A stretch of 64,000 nucleotides of DNA from Heterobasidion occidentale (lineage: Eukaryota > Basidiomycota > Agaricomycetes > Russulales > Bondarzewiaceae). A program made the translations under genes and the position numbers. This document shows, one piece after another, positions 38,724 through 49,236 of this stretch. Below the pieces are notes generated by a model. The model made no database searches, was not told the origin of the DNA, and saw nothing but the letters and a program-made list of their open reading frames with translations. The stretch covers positions 2,294,001 to 2,358,000 of the forward strand of contig JBCAQO010000001.1 of the NCBI GenBank assembly GCA_039111635.1, in the 5' to 3' direction. Position 1 is the first letter of the stretch. Each line of letters starts with the position of its first letter.

Positions 38724-40370
38724 TCAGAGCATGAACGTCAAAGGGTTCTCCAAGTAACCCTTGAATGCCGTCAACCACCGTGCGCCGACGGCGCCGTCAA
38801 CGGTGCGGTGATCGCAGCTGAGCGTGACTTTCATCAGGTTCACCGTCTTGAAGCCGCGCTCCTCCTCGGGTGCGGGGACCAGGGTCGGTTGCGTCGAGCC
38901 GACGGCGAGGATACATGATTGCGGCGGGTTGATGATGGCGGTGAAGTGGGAAATGTCGAACATGCCGAGGTTGGAAACAGTGAAGGTTCCACCCTAGACA
39001 GGAAATCAGTCAGCCTGGCAAGGAGTGGGAATGGGAGGATCCGTACCTGGTATTCGTGTGGCTGCAGTTTGCCGTCACGCGCCTTCTTCGCCAGTGCCTT
39101 CGCCTCCGAAGAGATGGTAGCGAGACCCTTCGAGCCGACGTCCTTCACGATTGGCGTGATCAAACCGTTGGGGGTCGCGACCGCGATTGAGATGTCAGCC
39201 TTCTTGTATCTGAAGAGGCAGCATTTGAGCATATGAAGACCAGAACGATGGTGCGACACGCACTGTCTGATGACTTCGCCCAACCATGCCGTGTTAGCCT
39301 CGGGCACGTCCTCCAACGCCTTGCTGACAGCCTTGACAATGAAGTCGTTGACGCTCAGCTTGGCCGCCTTGTCCTTCTCGCCGAAAGACTTGTTGAACAC
39401 TTCCCGCAGTTTGGTGACCTTATCCATGTTGATGTCGACGGTGAGGTAATAGTGGGGCGCCTCGACCTTGGCCTGCGTCAAGCGGCTGCCGATCGTGCGG
39501 CGCATGCTGGAAGTAGGAATGTCGACGTAGTCGGGCGTCTGGACAGCGGGAGCCGAAGGCGCGCCAGGCGCAGCAGCAGCAGCAGATGGCTGGTACTTCT
39601 CGACATCCTCACGAATGATCCGGCCTTCGGGACCAGTGCCCGTGACCTTCGCCAGAGGAATCCCGCGCTCCAGGGCAATCTTCTTCGCGATGGGAGAGGC
39701 GAAGATACGCTCGCCCTTGGCCAATTGTGACTTGGACTCCGATTTAGGCTGCGACTCGGAGGGAGCGGGTTTGGGTGCCTCCTCGGATTTTGATGGCTCG
39801 GGAGCCTTTTCCTCCTTCTTTGGTGGCTCAGCAGACTCAGACGCGGCCTGTGCGGCCAGATCCGCGGCACCCGAAAGGTCGTCGCCCTCCTCAGCGAGGA
39901 TTGCAATTGGCGCGTTGACGGCAACACCCTTAGCGCCATCTTTGGCCTTTAAGACGCGCGTGAACGAGTCGATATGCGGGTAAGGTGGGTGGAGATGCGA
40001 CGCACGATGATTTTAGCCAAGATACCGTCCTCTGCGGCCTCCACGTCAATCACTGCCTTGTCCGTTTCCTGATAAGACGCCCGGAATGAATGTTTGCTGG
40101 CAAGTCGGAGAGGAAAGAAACACGCACGATTTCCAAGAGCACGTCACCGGCAGCGAAAGAATCACCCTCTGCCTTTTTCCATGACGCGATGCCGCCCTCG
40201 GTCATGGTCGGGCTCATTGCAGGCATGTTCATCCTGGTGAGGGCATGTCTGCGAGCAGAGACGTGGATTCCTAGAGTTCAAAAAATCGCGTTAAATACGG
40301 AATCGTGGGGACGGAAAGCTGAAGATGAACAGACTCCGGCGAAGATACGAGCCAGGGACGAGGCAGACAT
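38724..40370 (-). CDS. LAT1: Pyruvate dehydrogenase complex E2, dihydrolipoamide acetyltransferase
   Basis: Exon 1 (ATG at 40370) reads [19 protein letters not shown] and, after a 42-nt intron, [13 protein letters not shown], a basic mitochondrial presequence. The lipoyl domain follows: [20 protein letters not shown], then [20 protein letters not shown], whose Lys is the lipoylation site. An Ala/Pro-rich hinge leads to the E1/E3-binding domain [20 protein letters not shown] with [16 protein letters not shown]. The catalytic domain has [40 protein letters not shown] and [20 protein letters not shown], containing the HxxxDG active site, ending LENPLTFML at 38724. A single lipoyl domain is usual for fungi. 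It transfers the acetyl group to CoA. The gene starts 145 bp from CSL4 and lies near lipoyl synthase, which modifies it. Confidence 0.95.
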
Positions 40371-40515
40371 TTGTGAGGACGGAGGAGGGATGAGAAACGG
40401 TCTGGCCGAGTTTTATGGGGGTTATGTACACTCGGATGACCAAACAACAGACAACTGCCGTTCCTGCATCTCCCGTCCGCTGGGGTGCTTATATTAGCCA
40501 TCCTCACCACTCGAC
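40371..40515. promoter_or_regulatory. 145-bp divergent promoter, LAT1 / CSL4
   Basis: The start codons at 40370 (-) and 40516 (+) leave 145 bp, the tightest head-to-head pair in the window. Both core promoters must overlap here or extend into 5' leaders. Confidence 0.5.
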
Positions 40516-41264
40516 ATGGCCTCCGACTGCTTGCTCCCAGGCCAGCCCGTCCCTCTTCCTCGCGGACCTCTGCCTCAGCTCGGCAGTGGCATTTACACGA
40601 AAGACGGTCAACCCAGGGCGAGCCTCGTTGGCGTTCCGCGCTACGATGCATCTGTCGGTTTTTCTTATTTCTGAGCGCCTGTGCCGACTTGAATAGTACT
40701 CGGGCGTCACCCATTCGGCGTTCTCTGTTGCAGACTCTGGCTATCTCTCGTGTCCGTCCGCACCCGCCGGCACCCAACTCCATAGTGCTCGGGTCTGTCA
40801 CGCGTCTCTCGCCGCAGCAAGCGGTGGTGTCTATCACGGTGGTGGACGGGGTGCCACTCCCTGCGGGAGAGGAATTCACGGGCGTGATCCGCGTGCAGGA
40901 CGTGCGCGCGACCGAAAAGGACAAGGTCAAGATCGCCGACTGTTTTCGAGGCGGGGACGTGGTGAAGGGGCTCGTTGTGAGTTGGCTCGGTCCGGTCGGA
41001 CGGTGGACGATGTCTGACAGATGTCCGGAGCAGATTTCGCTCGGCGACGCGCGGAGCTACTACATCACCACGGCGCGCAACGACCTCGGTGTCCTGTTCG
41101 CGACCAGCGAGGCAGGTGAGGCGACCCGTTATCCTCTCTGAGGGTCTGAAACGAATTGCCGGACTGCAGGTGCGACGATGGAGCCTGTATCGTGGCAGGA
41201 GATGCGGTGTCCTCGGACGGGGAGGATCGAGCGGCGGAAGTGTGCGAAGCCCGAGGGCCTGTGA
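40516..41264 (+). CDS. CSL4: Exosome complex component CSL4
   Basis: The first exon (ATG at 40516) reads MASDCLLPGQPVPLPRGPLP and GSGIYTKDGQPRASLVGVPR. The next exon gives TLAISRVRPHPPAPNSIVLG, SVTRLSPQQAVVSITVVDGV and EFTGVIRVQDVRATEKDKVK with CFRGGDVVKG, the S1 domain. A later exon gives ISLGDARSYYITTARNDLGV and ATMEPVSWQEMRCPRTGRIE, the C-terminal zinc-ribbon-like part, ending CAKPEGL with TGA at 41262-41264. Csl4 is one of three S1/KH cap subunits of the RNA exosome and helps guide RNA into the barrel. The first intron donor appears weak (T|gtcggt) and is placed from family alignment in memory. About 190 residues. Confidence 0.9.
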
Positions 41265-41528
41265 GGTGTACAATGTACATAGGCTGGTAGGTACACGTAC
41301 GACGAGTATATGTACGATATAATATCGATAGAACAGACGGTGTAGGATAGATTCGTGGTATGCAAACAAGGGCCAAACAAGGGTCACTGAGGCGCTGTGG
41401 GGAACGCGCGCAAGTCGAACCCAACCGCTCGCCCAAGATTGTTCAGGGACACTGTCTGCCGCCTCCCTCCCTCCTACCCGAATCCCCGCTCCGGTCCTGG
41501 CCTGTGTTTTCCATCTCCTCGCTCGACG

Positions 41529-43833
41529 ATGACTGCTGTCCTCTCGCCAACCGATGCGTTCAGGAAGGAAAACATAATGGCCTCTCTTGACGACCACCAA
41601 CTCAAGTACTGCGCTTCCGCAATGCCACGCAGCCACCCACTGACTCTCTCTTGCCCATACAGCTTTTCCTCCTCGACGGACTGGAAGTCCAAGTACTATG
41701 AAGTGGCTGAAATGCTCTCAGAAACAAGGAACGAGCTCGACGACTTTCACCAGTCTTCCAAGGAACTCGAGGAGGAGCTGGAGCGGGAATTGCAGAGGAC
41801 CGAGAAGGCACAGCAGGATCTGAGGGTCAAGGTGGAGCGGGCGGAAAATGAGAGAGACGAGTGGAAGGTACGCCCCCTCGCTGTCCTCTCCGCTGTCCCC
41901 CTCCGTGTTGAACCCGCGTCCCGTAGTCCAAGTTCATGTCATTGCAGACTACCCACAACAAGACCACCACTTCCTTGCAGCGTGAAATTGACACTCTACG
42001 GCAGGACCATCAGAAGATCAAGGTTCAACTGCGGGAGCTGGAGATGGGTAACGATGACCTGGAACGGACGGAGCGCGCGGTTTCGTCAAGTCTGGCAGAT
42101 GTTGAAGCCAAGTATTCTCGTGCATTGGAGGAGAAGATCCTCCTGGAACACGAGCTGATTGACAAAGCAAGTCTTGAAGAGGAGTGCCAGAGAGTCAAGG
42201 ATGAACTTCGAGGTGCGCATCCACGCCGCTCACCCCTTCTACATCTTATCTCACCCTATCGCAGACGCAAACGCAGAAATTTCAGTCCTGAGAGACCATC
42301 TCCAGGTAGCGCAGTCGCGTGCATCGAACGTCACTCTTGAATCTGAGGACTCCTCTTCATCCAATTTCTTCCAACGCAATCCGCAAAACTCAGACGACGA
42401 TCTCCTGCTTACCCAGCCACCCGCCGATCTCACACTTTTCGACCTTTCCCCCGAATCTGACTCGCCTTCACCTGTCACTACTACCCCTCGCCAGGTTTCT
42501 TCCACCCTCAACAAAGATGCAGGTCAATCAGCTTTACTCCAGAGGGCCGGCTTCTCTACCCGCACGAAAGTGTCCTCTCCACAGGCGTCGCCGTTCAGCG
42601 GCCGGTCTACCACGATGCCATCATTCTCAACGCCGACTCGACTCCCGCCGCGCACCACGCTCACCCGACCTACGCCGCGCACTCCGATGTCGCCGATCAC
42701 TGGAAATACTATGGCTGCTATTCCTGCCACCGTTTCGAAGAACAAGGGTGTGCAGATGGTATCCGAAATGAGGGCACGTGTGAGGAACCTCGAACAGAAG
42801 ATTCACACTCGTGTTCCTCGACTTCGCATGGGCAGCACCAGCACCCGTGCAGCTTCCGGATCGATCTCGAACCCCAAACCGCCATCGAGCGTGTCGTCAG
42901 CGACCTCGAGCAATTCGTCGCTTCAGCCAAGAACATCGGACGAACGAGTAAGGCCATCCCTTCCGTCGCTCCTCACACGGCGCAGCGACGATTCAGTGGA
43001 CAAGAAGCAGACACCGCGTCGCGAATCCGCCGGCTGGGTGCTCATCATGGAGACACTCCATCTCCGCTCAAGACGAAAGACAAGGAGATGCGGAAGGTCG
43101 CCGGAACAACGACTGTGCCCTCGTACCGTCCATATCAATCCGCAGGACCAGAATCTCCATCTCGCCGTCCTCGCGCGCCTCCACGGGAACGGGAAACAAA
43201 GGACCCGCTGTCACGAAGCACGGCCACGTCCCTCATGCGACCGCAGTCTCGCACATCTACATCGACCGAGGGGCGCAGCAGCGCTGGTACGACAGCAACC
43301 ACCAGCTCTCTTGTCACCCCAGTATCTCGTCCGACCACGCCCACGTTTCTTCCTCTGCCCACCAGCGGATTGTACTCGAACACGTCCACTCCAAGCACGG
43401 GCGGTTTGAAGCGGTCGACGGGTCCTGGCTCGGGTGCTTATTCATCCAACCACAAACGCTCCTCACTCGGGGCCAGCACGAATGTGTCTCCGATGGTGTT
43501 CAATCATCTCTCAGATAGTGGCTATCCCGCCGAGAGCGACCAACATCCGTCCCTGCACCGCCGCGCGGACTCGACAAGTCTTCCCCCTCTTCCTTCAAAG
43601 CCCCTCCGAACACCAAGGCCTTGCCTCATTTACCATCAGGCAACATCTCACTCCGAACTAGCACTCGACTTCCCTCTCCCGGTTCGATGACTTCTCTATC
43701 ACAGAGCAAAATCGGGAAGCCTAATTTCGGTGCCAGCGGACGGAGGAGCACAGGCGGAGCGGACTCAGATCTTGAAGCCATACTGGGAGATCTGGACAAG
43801 ACACTGGGAGCATCGACAACTCGGCGACGTTAA
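41529..43833 (+). CDS. NDE1: Nuclear distribution protein NudE homologue (dynein regulator)
   Basis: The start at 41529 reads MTAVLSPTDAFRKENIMASL. The N-terminal half is a long coiled coil: WKSKYYEVAEMLSETRNELD, FHQSSKELEEELERELQRTE, QQDLRVKVERAENERDEWKS, TTSLQREIDTLRQDHQKIKV and LEHELIDKASLEEECQRVKD with ELRDANAEISVLRDHLQVA. This is the Lis1- and dynein-binding NUDE coiled coil. The remainder is Ser/Thr/Pro/Arg-rich with QMVSEMRARVRNLEQKIHTR, the second conserved NUDE_C helix, and ends EAILGDLDKTLGASTTRRR at 43833. NudE/Nde1 loads Lis1 on dynein for nuclear migration and spindle positioning in hyphae. Four small introns lie within the coiled-coil half and at least two in the tail, where frames change near 43070 and 43690. 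Confidence 0.9.
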
Positions 43834-44871
43834 TGTGGGGCGTGGATGGATAGGCAGATGGATTCTTGGGTCGAAGCCCTCTATGGTTCAGGTGATATTC
43901 TGAGTATTTTTCTTCTCTTTTTTTTACCATTATTTGTGTGTGTGTTTACTTTCTTTTATTTATCGTTCTGAGACGATGACATCCCACTATGCGCCTTTTG
44001 AGGCCAACACGCAACGGGCTCCCAAGGAGCCCGACTAACAACAACAAAGACAACACTCGTTCTCAGCTCCGGCCTCTTAATGGTTAATTTCTCCCCGCTT
44101 TTTTACTGTTTCATAGCGGTTTCTCTCCGCATGGATTATGCCCTCCTTACCTCGGTGTCAGACCGTAACAGTACGACGACTGGCTTTCAGATCACGATAG
44201 AACGACACGGGCGCCGCATTCCTCTCGCGAGCCCACGCATCCCCCCTACCTACCTACCTACCTACCTACTTCCCCCGATGGTCTCTACCGTCTCCCCCTC
44301 TGCACGATCGATCCCCATAGGCGTAACATATGCTTCTCCCTTTCCCGCCTCCTCGACCTCTGAGCCTGTTTGTTCTTTTATTCCGTCCCCCTCCTCCCCC
44401 CTAATATCCCGCGCTTTATTTTTCCCTCCCCCCCCTCCCCCGTCCTGCGACTTGTCGGGTTCTGTGGCTCTTGCACAGCCAGATACCACTTGTGATTCTT
44501 TATTCCCTCGCCTAGCCGTACGCTACTGTTCTGATTTTTTCACTCGAGTACGGAGTGCAATTGTATGCTTTTATATAAAATCCACGGGCGGCGCGCGCTG
44601 GATGCGGCGAGGGGGGATGAGGGCGCTGTGTCATCGTAGGTGCAAGCTGCCTGGTTGTCTGACTAGGAATTTTGGGACCGACACAGGCGTCTCGCCCAAC
44701 AAGGACTGAGTGCATATATACGGTTTAACAGGCATGTTGCAGTTCAGCGCTGCTAAGCGAGGGAATGAGCTCTGTGACATAAATCAACATCGTACACAGA
44801 ACCTAAAACGACCTGATACCGTAAATCACAGCATGCTCCACCATTAGACTCCGAGCAAAAGGCACCTGCAG
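43834..44871. other. Intergenic region with CT-rich tracts and CTAC microsatellite
   Basis: About 1 kb with no convincing gene. The strand is strongly pyrimidine-rich from about 44220 to 44460, including five CTAC-type tetranucleotide units at about 44248-44268. A 209-codon open frame over this tract is compositional. Confidence 0.5.
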
Positions 44872-45822
44872 TCAATACGACATCCACTTCACCCGATCCC
44901 CTCGAATCGTACGTCCTTGGATGTCCACGCCGTACTGCCGCGCCTTCAGAAGCTGCCGAAAACTGCCCGTGCCGCGCTGAACAGCGCTGTCGTCAATGTC
45001 GACGCTACAGCGGCTGTATCGAACAGAGGATTTGTCGGTGGCCACAGACGAAGCCTGAGAAGCGCAGATCGACGAGGTCCAAACCGACACAGGTGACAGG
45101 ACGGATCACTTCCAGAAGAGATGCGCTCCTTGATTTGCTAGCACTGAGTCCCAAGGTACCAAAGACAGACCGAGGCCTTCAGCGGTACTTTCAGCGTTGC
45201 CGAACAATGCCCAACGATCCTCTGTCTGGGAAATTCAATGCGGTGACGACGGCCGTGCTCACCCATGGCCTCGCGGACACACACACGGAAGGTGAGGCAG
45301 AGCGACGGGATCGTCTGAATTGACCAGCCCTAGAATGCTATCAGAAACCCGCCTGTGGAAGGGATCACGTCGGGCGCGAGGACACAAGCTGCAATGAGAT
45401 CTCTGAGCTGAGAAAGTCCAAGAAAAATACGATTTCGAATGTTTCACGGGGCGGAGGCATAAGCAACGGATCTTCGAGTAAAAGCGCATTGTATCGAACT
45501 GACTCTGCAGAGCGGGCATCAACGACGTTGGGTACGGACTCCAGCAGGGGCGCCGAGACCTCTACGAGGGCAGGATGTCACGATCGCCCATTGTCAGACC
45601 AAGGTCCCTGAGGAGAAACGGGGCAGGGCATTCTGTATCAACGAGATGCGATGGCGCGATGGGGCCGAGTGATGCGCATATGAGTGGTAGACATACGCGG
45701 GTGTTTTCTTCGTGCGTCTGACGATGCCCGAAGTCTAAGAGCGGATGGATGGATGGTGTCGGTCGAAAGCCACGCCTGCCCGGGGTTGAGTACATGCGTG
45801 ACCTTGATCCACCATGATCCAC
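44872..45822 (-). CDS. Possible unidentified multi-exon gene (low confidence)
   Basis: Several minus-strand segments have some coding character but cannot be joined into one frame. They include SIHPLLDFGHRQTHEENTR near 45720, SLMPALQSQFDTMRFYSKIR near 45500, LRDLIAACVLAPDVIPSTGG near 45390, and a terminal VDIDDSAVQRGTGSFRQLLK with GVDIQGRTIRGDRVKWMSY ending at 44872. A good intron, 45408-45447, has a GTGAAA donor and a TTTCTTGGACTTTCTCAG acceptor tract and keeps frame between the second and third segments. No family is recognised. It may be a degraded gene or a fast-evolving orphan. Confidence 0.28.
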
Positions 45823-46119
45823 CCTATCCGTTTCTTTGGTAGATCTGTAGCTCCCACTGGAGCAGATTCAATATGCTCGAGACGGTCAAGACGGAACAGC
45901 TGTTATACGCCTGTCGATTTGGAAGCATTGCCAACTGCCCAGAAAGAGGACTCTGTCAGCACGGGTGATTTCATGAAAGTTCGTGTATATGCTCGGACTA
46001 TTAGGATGATGCAAGTGAGGGCTTTCGGCTTTTGCCGGTGGCGCGCGCTGCGATGCTGCACTGACGACTCCTTGAACCTGCACCGACAGCTGAGCTCCTC
46101 CATTCTCCATCCCATCCCC

Positions 46120-47821
46120 ATGGCGTCCACGCAACCCCCCACACCCACCCCCTCAACAACCAGGCGCTCGCCCTCCCCGCCGCCCGCACGCTCGCTGCAC
46201 CGCCAAGTCATCCTCGACGAGGACGACTACACCGCCGCGCTCTCACACATCATCGCCCGCGACTTCTTCCCCTCGCTCGTCCACCTCGACGCCACCCACT
46301 CCTACCTCGACGCCCTCCGCACAAACGACCCCGCCCTCATCGGCGCCTCCGTCCGCCGCCTCGAGGCCCTCGCGACGCCCGCGCCGGCCCGCGCCCGCCC
46401 GTGGCAGACCCCGTCCGAGACGCCGTTCGGCGCCGCCGCGGGGCCCGCGGACACGCCCCTCCCCGGCGGGCGCACGCCGTCGGCGTCGACGCCTCGGGGG
46501 GACGGCCGAGCGCGGCGAAGCGGCCGCGGTACGACGGCGCGCTGTCGCTGGACGCGTTCCAGGCGCGGTACACGTCCGAGGACAACGCGAGCTTCACGCA
46601 CCTGCTCGACGACGAGAACGGCGGAGGAAGGAGCGCCACGCGTGGGCGTGGGACGCGCAGCGGCGCGTGGAGGGCGTGCGGAGCAGGATGGTCGAGGGGA
46701 CGGGAGCGGATGCTGCTTGAGCTGCCTGAGGGCGCGCGTGTGGGCGTGCGGGAAAGGATCAGGATCGAGGCGCCGGGCCTAGGGGGCTGATCGCCGCTGC
46801 GCCGGAGGGAGAGGACGAGGACGGAGAAGCGAGCGACGATCAAGAGGGCAGTGGAGGAGAAGGGCACACTGATTTTGAAGGGAAAGGAGAAGGCGCCGGA
46901 GGTGGAGACAGAGGCGGTCGATGTGATGGCGCCGAAGAAGGACACTCGACCTGCCGCCGTCGACGGCTGGAACTTCAAGGCGCGCAACGCGCTGATGTTC
47001 CCGCCCGACGCCGACGTCCTGCCGTACGACCCCTCGACCGCCGTCTCGAAGCCCAGCACAGAGCCCGATCCGCGGGTGATCAAGCACTCGAACACACGTC
47101 TCCACACAAGAAGACTCGTCGTTCGCAGGGCTGCCTGTGCCCCCGAGCCCCACTCGCAGTCGCATCGACGCCGCCATCGCCGGCACGCCATGTACGCCGC
47201 TCTCTAGCTATCGCGGCTCAGACTCATTGACTCATGCGCGCCGCGCGTCGCTATCTGCACCAGACCGTCCGAGATCGCCAGGGATCAACCACTTTTCATA
47301 CGTGCCCGCCTTGCCCTCGCCGACGCCCTCCGAGCTCGGCCCCGACGCCGTGAAGCAGCTCATGACCGTGGGGACGCTGATGGGCACGCCGCGCATCCTC
47401 TCGCAGAGCGACGACCCCGCGGACGCGTCCCTGCCGCCGCCGAGCACGCCCTTCCACATCCGCGCGCCGACCTCGCGCGAGGCGCTCTCGCACAGGCTCT
47501 CCGGCCGCGTCGCGATCGCTCCGCACCAAGGCGAACCTCATGGGCTCTGCGCGTGCACGGGTACCCGAGGCGGCGCTGGGAAGCGGGAAGAAGGGCGACA
47601 TGGGGCCGCCCTCGTGGACACCGAGGCGCGCGGATGCGGCAGGCGCGCTGACGCCTGCGGCGAAGAGGCTGCTGGACCGGTCGACGCTCGGGACGGCCGC
47701 GGCGAGGCGGGCGGAGGTGATGGGGCGGAGGGCAGGGTGGGAAGGCACCTCGGCGAAAGAGAAAGATCTGAACCGGGTGCGGTGGACGCCGACACCCAGT
47801 CCGGTGACGAGGCGAGGGTAG
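46120..47821 (+). CDS. ES2/ESS-2 (DGCR14) splicing-factor homologue, reading frame broken
   Basis: The ATG at 46120 opens MASTQPPTPTPSTTRRSPSP, then RQVILDEDDYTAALSHIIAR with DFFPSLVHLDATHSYLDALR, the conserved start of ES2 proteins. Further conserved pieces are LSLDAFQARYTSEDNASFTH, KERHAWAWDAQRRVEGVRSR, AAVDGWNFKARNALMFPPDA, and AGLPVPPSPTRSRIDAAIAG. The end is SLRTKANLMGSARARVPEAA through LLDRSTLGTAAARRAEVMG and TPSPVTRRG, stop at 47821. These pieces lie in different frames: changes occur near 46505 (in a run of six G), 46625, between 46720 and 46850, near 47100 and near 47490, with no intron-sized GT-AG segment at several of them. ES2 is a spliceosome C-complex component. Either the gene is decayed or the sequence has indels in a very GC-rich tract. 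Confidence 0.75.
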
Positions 47822-47986
47822 CGACCGTGGAGTCCGTGGGGCGTCCTATCATTAGCGGTTGGGGTATCAGTCGTGGATGGCATGTTGCTGTTTCGTCCAG
47901 ATTCCGATGTGCTGCATCATCATCTGATAGGGCAAGGGATAGATACATACATGAGAGAAAACAGAGAGGGAGTGAGCTGATCGGTA

Positions 47987-49057
47987 TCATGAGTCGGACT
48001 CTGGTCTGGACACCCTCCTCCGCTTTGCGTCTGGGGGTTCCTCGCTGCTCTCTCGTGCCTGCCCCTTGCTGGGGGGAGGGGCGACTGCAGGTTTCGACGG
48101 GGCGTTGCTCCCTTTGGGCTCGGTGGCGCCCCGTGCTGATGCCGCTGGCGCTGTGGCCGGGGCTGGTTTTGGCTTTTTCTTGACGAGGACGCCCTTGAGG
48201 GACCGCTTGTTGTCTTTTTTGGCGGGCGCCGCGGCGGACGGGCGCGATCCGTTCGGGGGGTTCAGCGGGGGGCTCGCTTGCGGCGTTGCGGCGGGGGGCG
48301 ATTTGACGACGACGCGCGAGGCGATGGCCCTGGAGGGGTGATGAGACGGGGACGCGGACGCGGAGGGGTGACGTGAGGGCGTGAGGGCGTGAGGGCGTGT
48401 GCGTGCGGGGGGAGCGGGGGACTCACTCCCTGAAGCCCTTGAGTTCCTCGCCGTCGCGTTCCTTGCGGAGGCGCTCCTCTTCCTCTTGCTTTTCGCGGAC
48501 GGAGTCGAGGAACATGATCTCGTCCTCTTCGAGGGCGCGGAACTGGTTTGCGAGCTTTGTTTTTTCCTCCCATTCCTTCTTGCTTGGCAGCCTGTGGTGA
48601 TGCGGAGGCGCATGAGCCCGGACGGGACGCAGCGGCAGGGCCGAGGAGATCGCGCTCCGTGTCGGACGGGCGAGAGAGAGAGAGAGCGAGGGAAGGGGGC
48701 TTACTTTGTTAGCTGCCAGTTTCTGTTAGGAGGGGCGGAGGGACCCGTTGCGCAGGCGTGTTGGGGGACCCGTCAGTGTCCGAATGGGGGCGGGGGCGGG
48801 GGAGAAGGGTGGACACACCTCTGCTAGGCTGCGGCCGTCGTAGACGTCCTCCTGGGGCTGTGGGGGCGGCTCCTGGCCCAATCTGTGCGGGGCGGTGAGG
48901 CGGGGGCGGTAGACTGGGAGTGGGACGCGTACCTCGCGTAGGCGGCCTTCCATTGCTCGTCGCGGCGGGCCTTTGCAGAGTCGATGTCTGACTGGGAGAC
49001 GAAGCGGGAGCCGACGACGCCGGAGGAGATGGAGGGGATGTGGTTGTCGTCCGCCAT
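47987..49057 (-). CDS. PIP30/FAM192A (NIP30-domain) nuclear protein homologue
   Basis: The ATG at 49057 opens MADDNHIPSISSGVVGSRFV, SQSDIDSAKARRDEQWKAAY and, after an intron, RLGQEPPPQPQEDVYDGRSL. Next exons give KLAANKKEWEEKTKLANQFR and ALEEDEIMFLDSVREKQEEE with LRKERDGEELKGFRE, the NIP30 helical core with its W-EE-K..NQFR..DEDE..FLD pattern. The tail is Lys/Ser/Pro-rich (RSLKGVLVKKKPKPAPATAP, AKRRRVSRPESDS), stop at 47987, and looks like a nuclear localisation region. In animals FAM192A/PIP30 binds the PA28-gamma proteasome activator; the fungal role is unknown. The intron near 48360-48400 holds a GTGAGGGCG tandem run. It converges with ES2, 165 bp between stops. Confidence 0.82.
48370..48398 (+). 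repeat. Short GTGAGGGC tandem repeat in a PIP30 intron
   Basis: Three near-perfect copies of GTGAGGGC (8-bp spacing) followed by a degenerate copy lie within an intron of the minus-strand PIP30 gene. It is a small microsatellite in a GC-rich region. Confidence 0.6.
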
Positions 49058-49236
49058 GGCGCTTGCCGCTGCAGCCGGCGGCGGCGCTCGCTGCACGGCG
49101 TCCGCGCCCACACGGGCCGGCACGGGCAGGCCCGGGAGCCGGCCGGGAGAGGGTGGAGCACGAGTAATAGTAATAGCAAGTAGGAGTACACTAGCAGGGA
49201 CACCCTCGCACTCTGCCCGCTCGCACTGCAGACCGA
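49058..49236. promoter_or_regulatory. 179-bp divergent promoter, PIP30 / SRF1-like
   Basis: Start codons at 49057 (-) and 49237 (+) diverge across 179 bp. Both genes have small first exons, so control elements are probably within or next to this gap. Confidence 0.45.

Noticed and set aside
44080..44709. 209-codon open frame on the plus strand downstream of NudE
   Set aside because: It lies in a pyrimidine-rich tract with CTAC repeats and low-complexity Pro/Ser translation. No domain and no splice context, so it is compositional.
46337..47191. Long minus-strand open frame antisense to ES2
   Set aside because: GC-rich sequence removes stop codons on all frames. The plus-strand frames hold conserved ES2 segments while the minus-strand frame has none.
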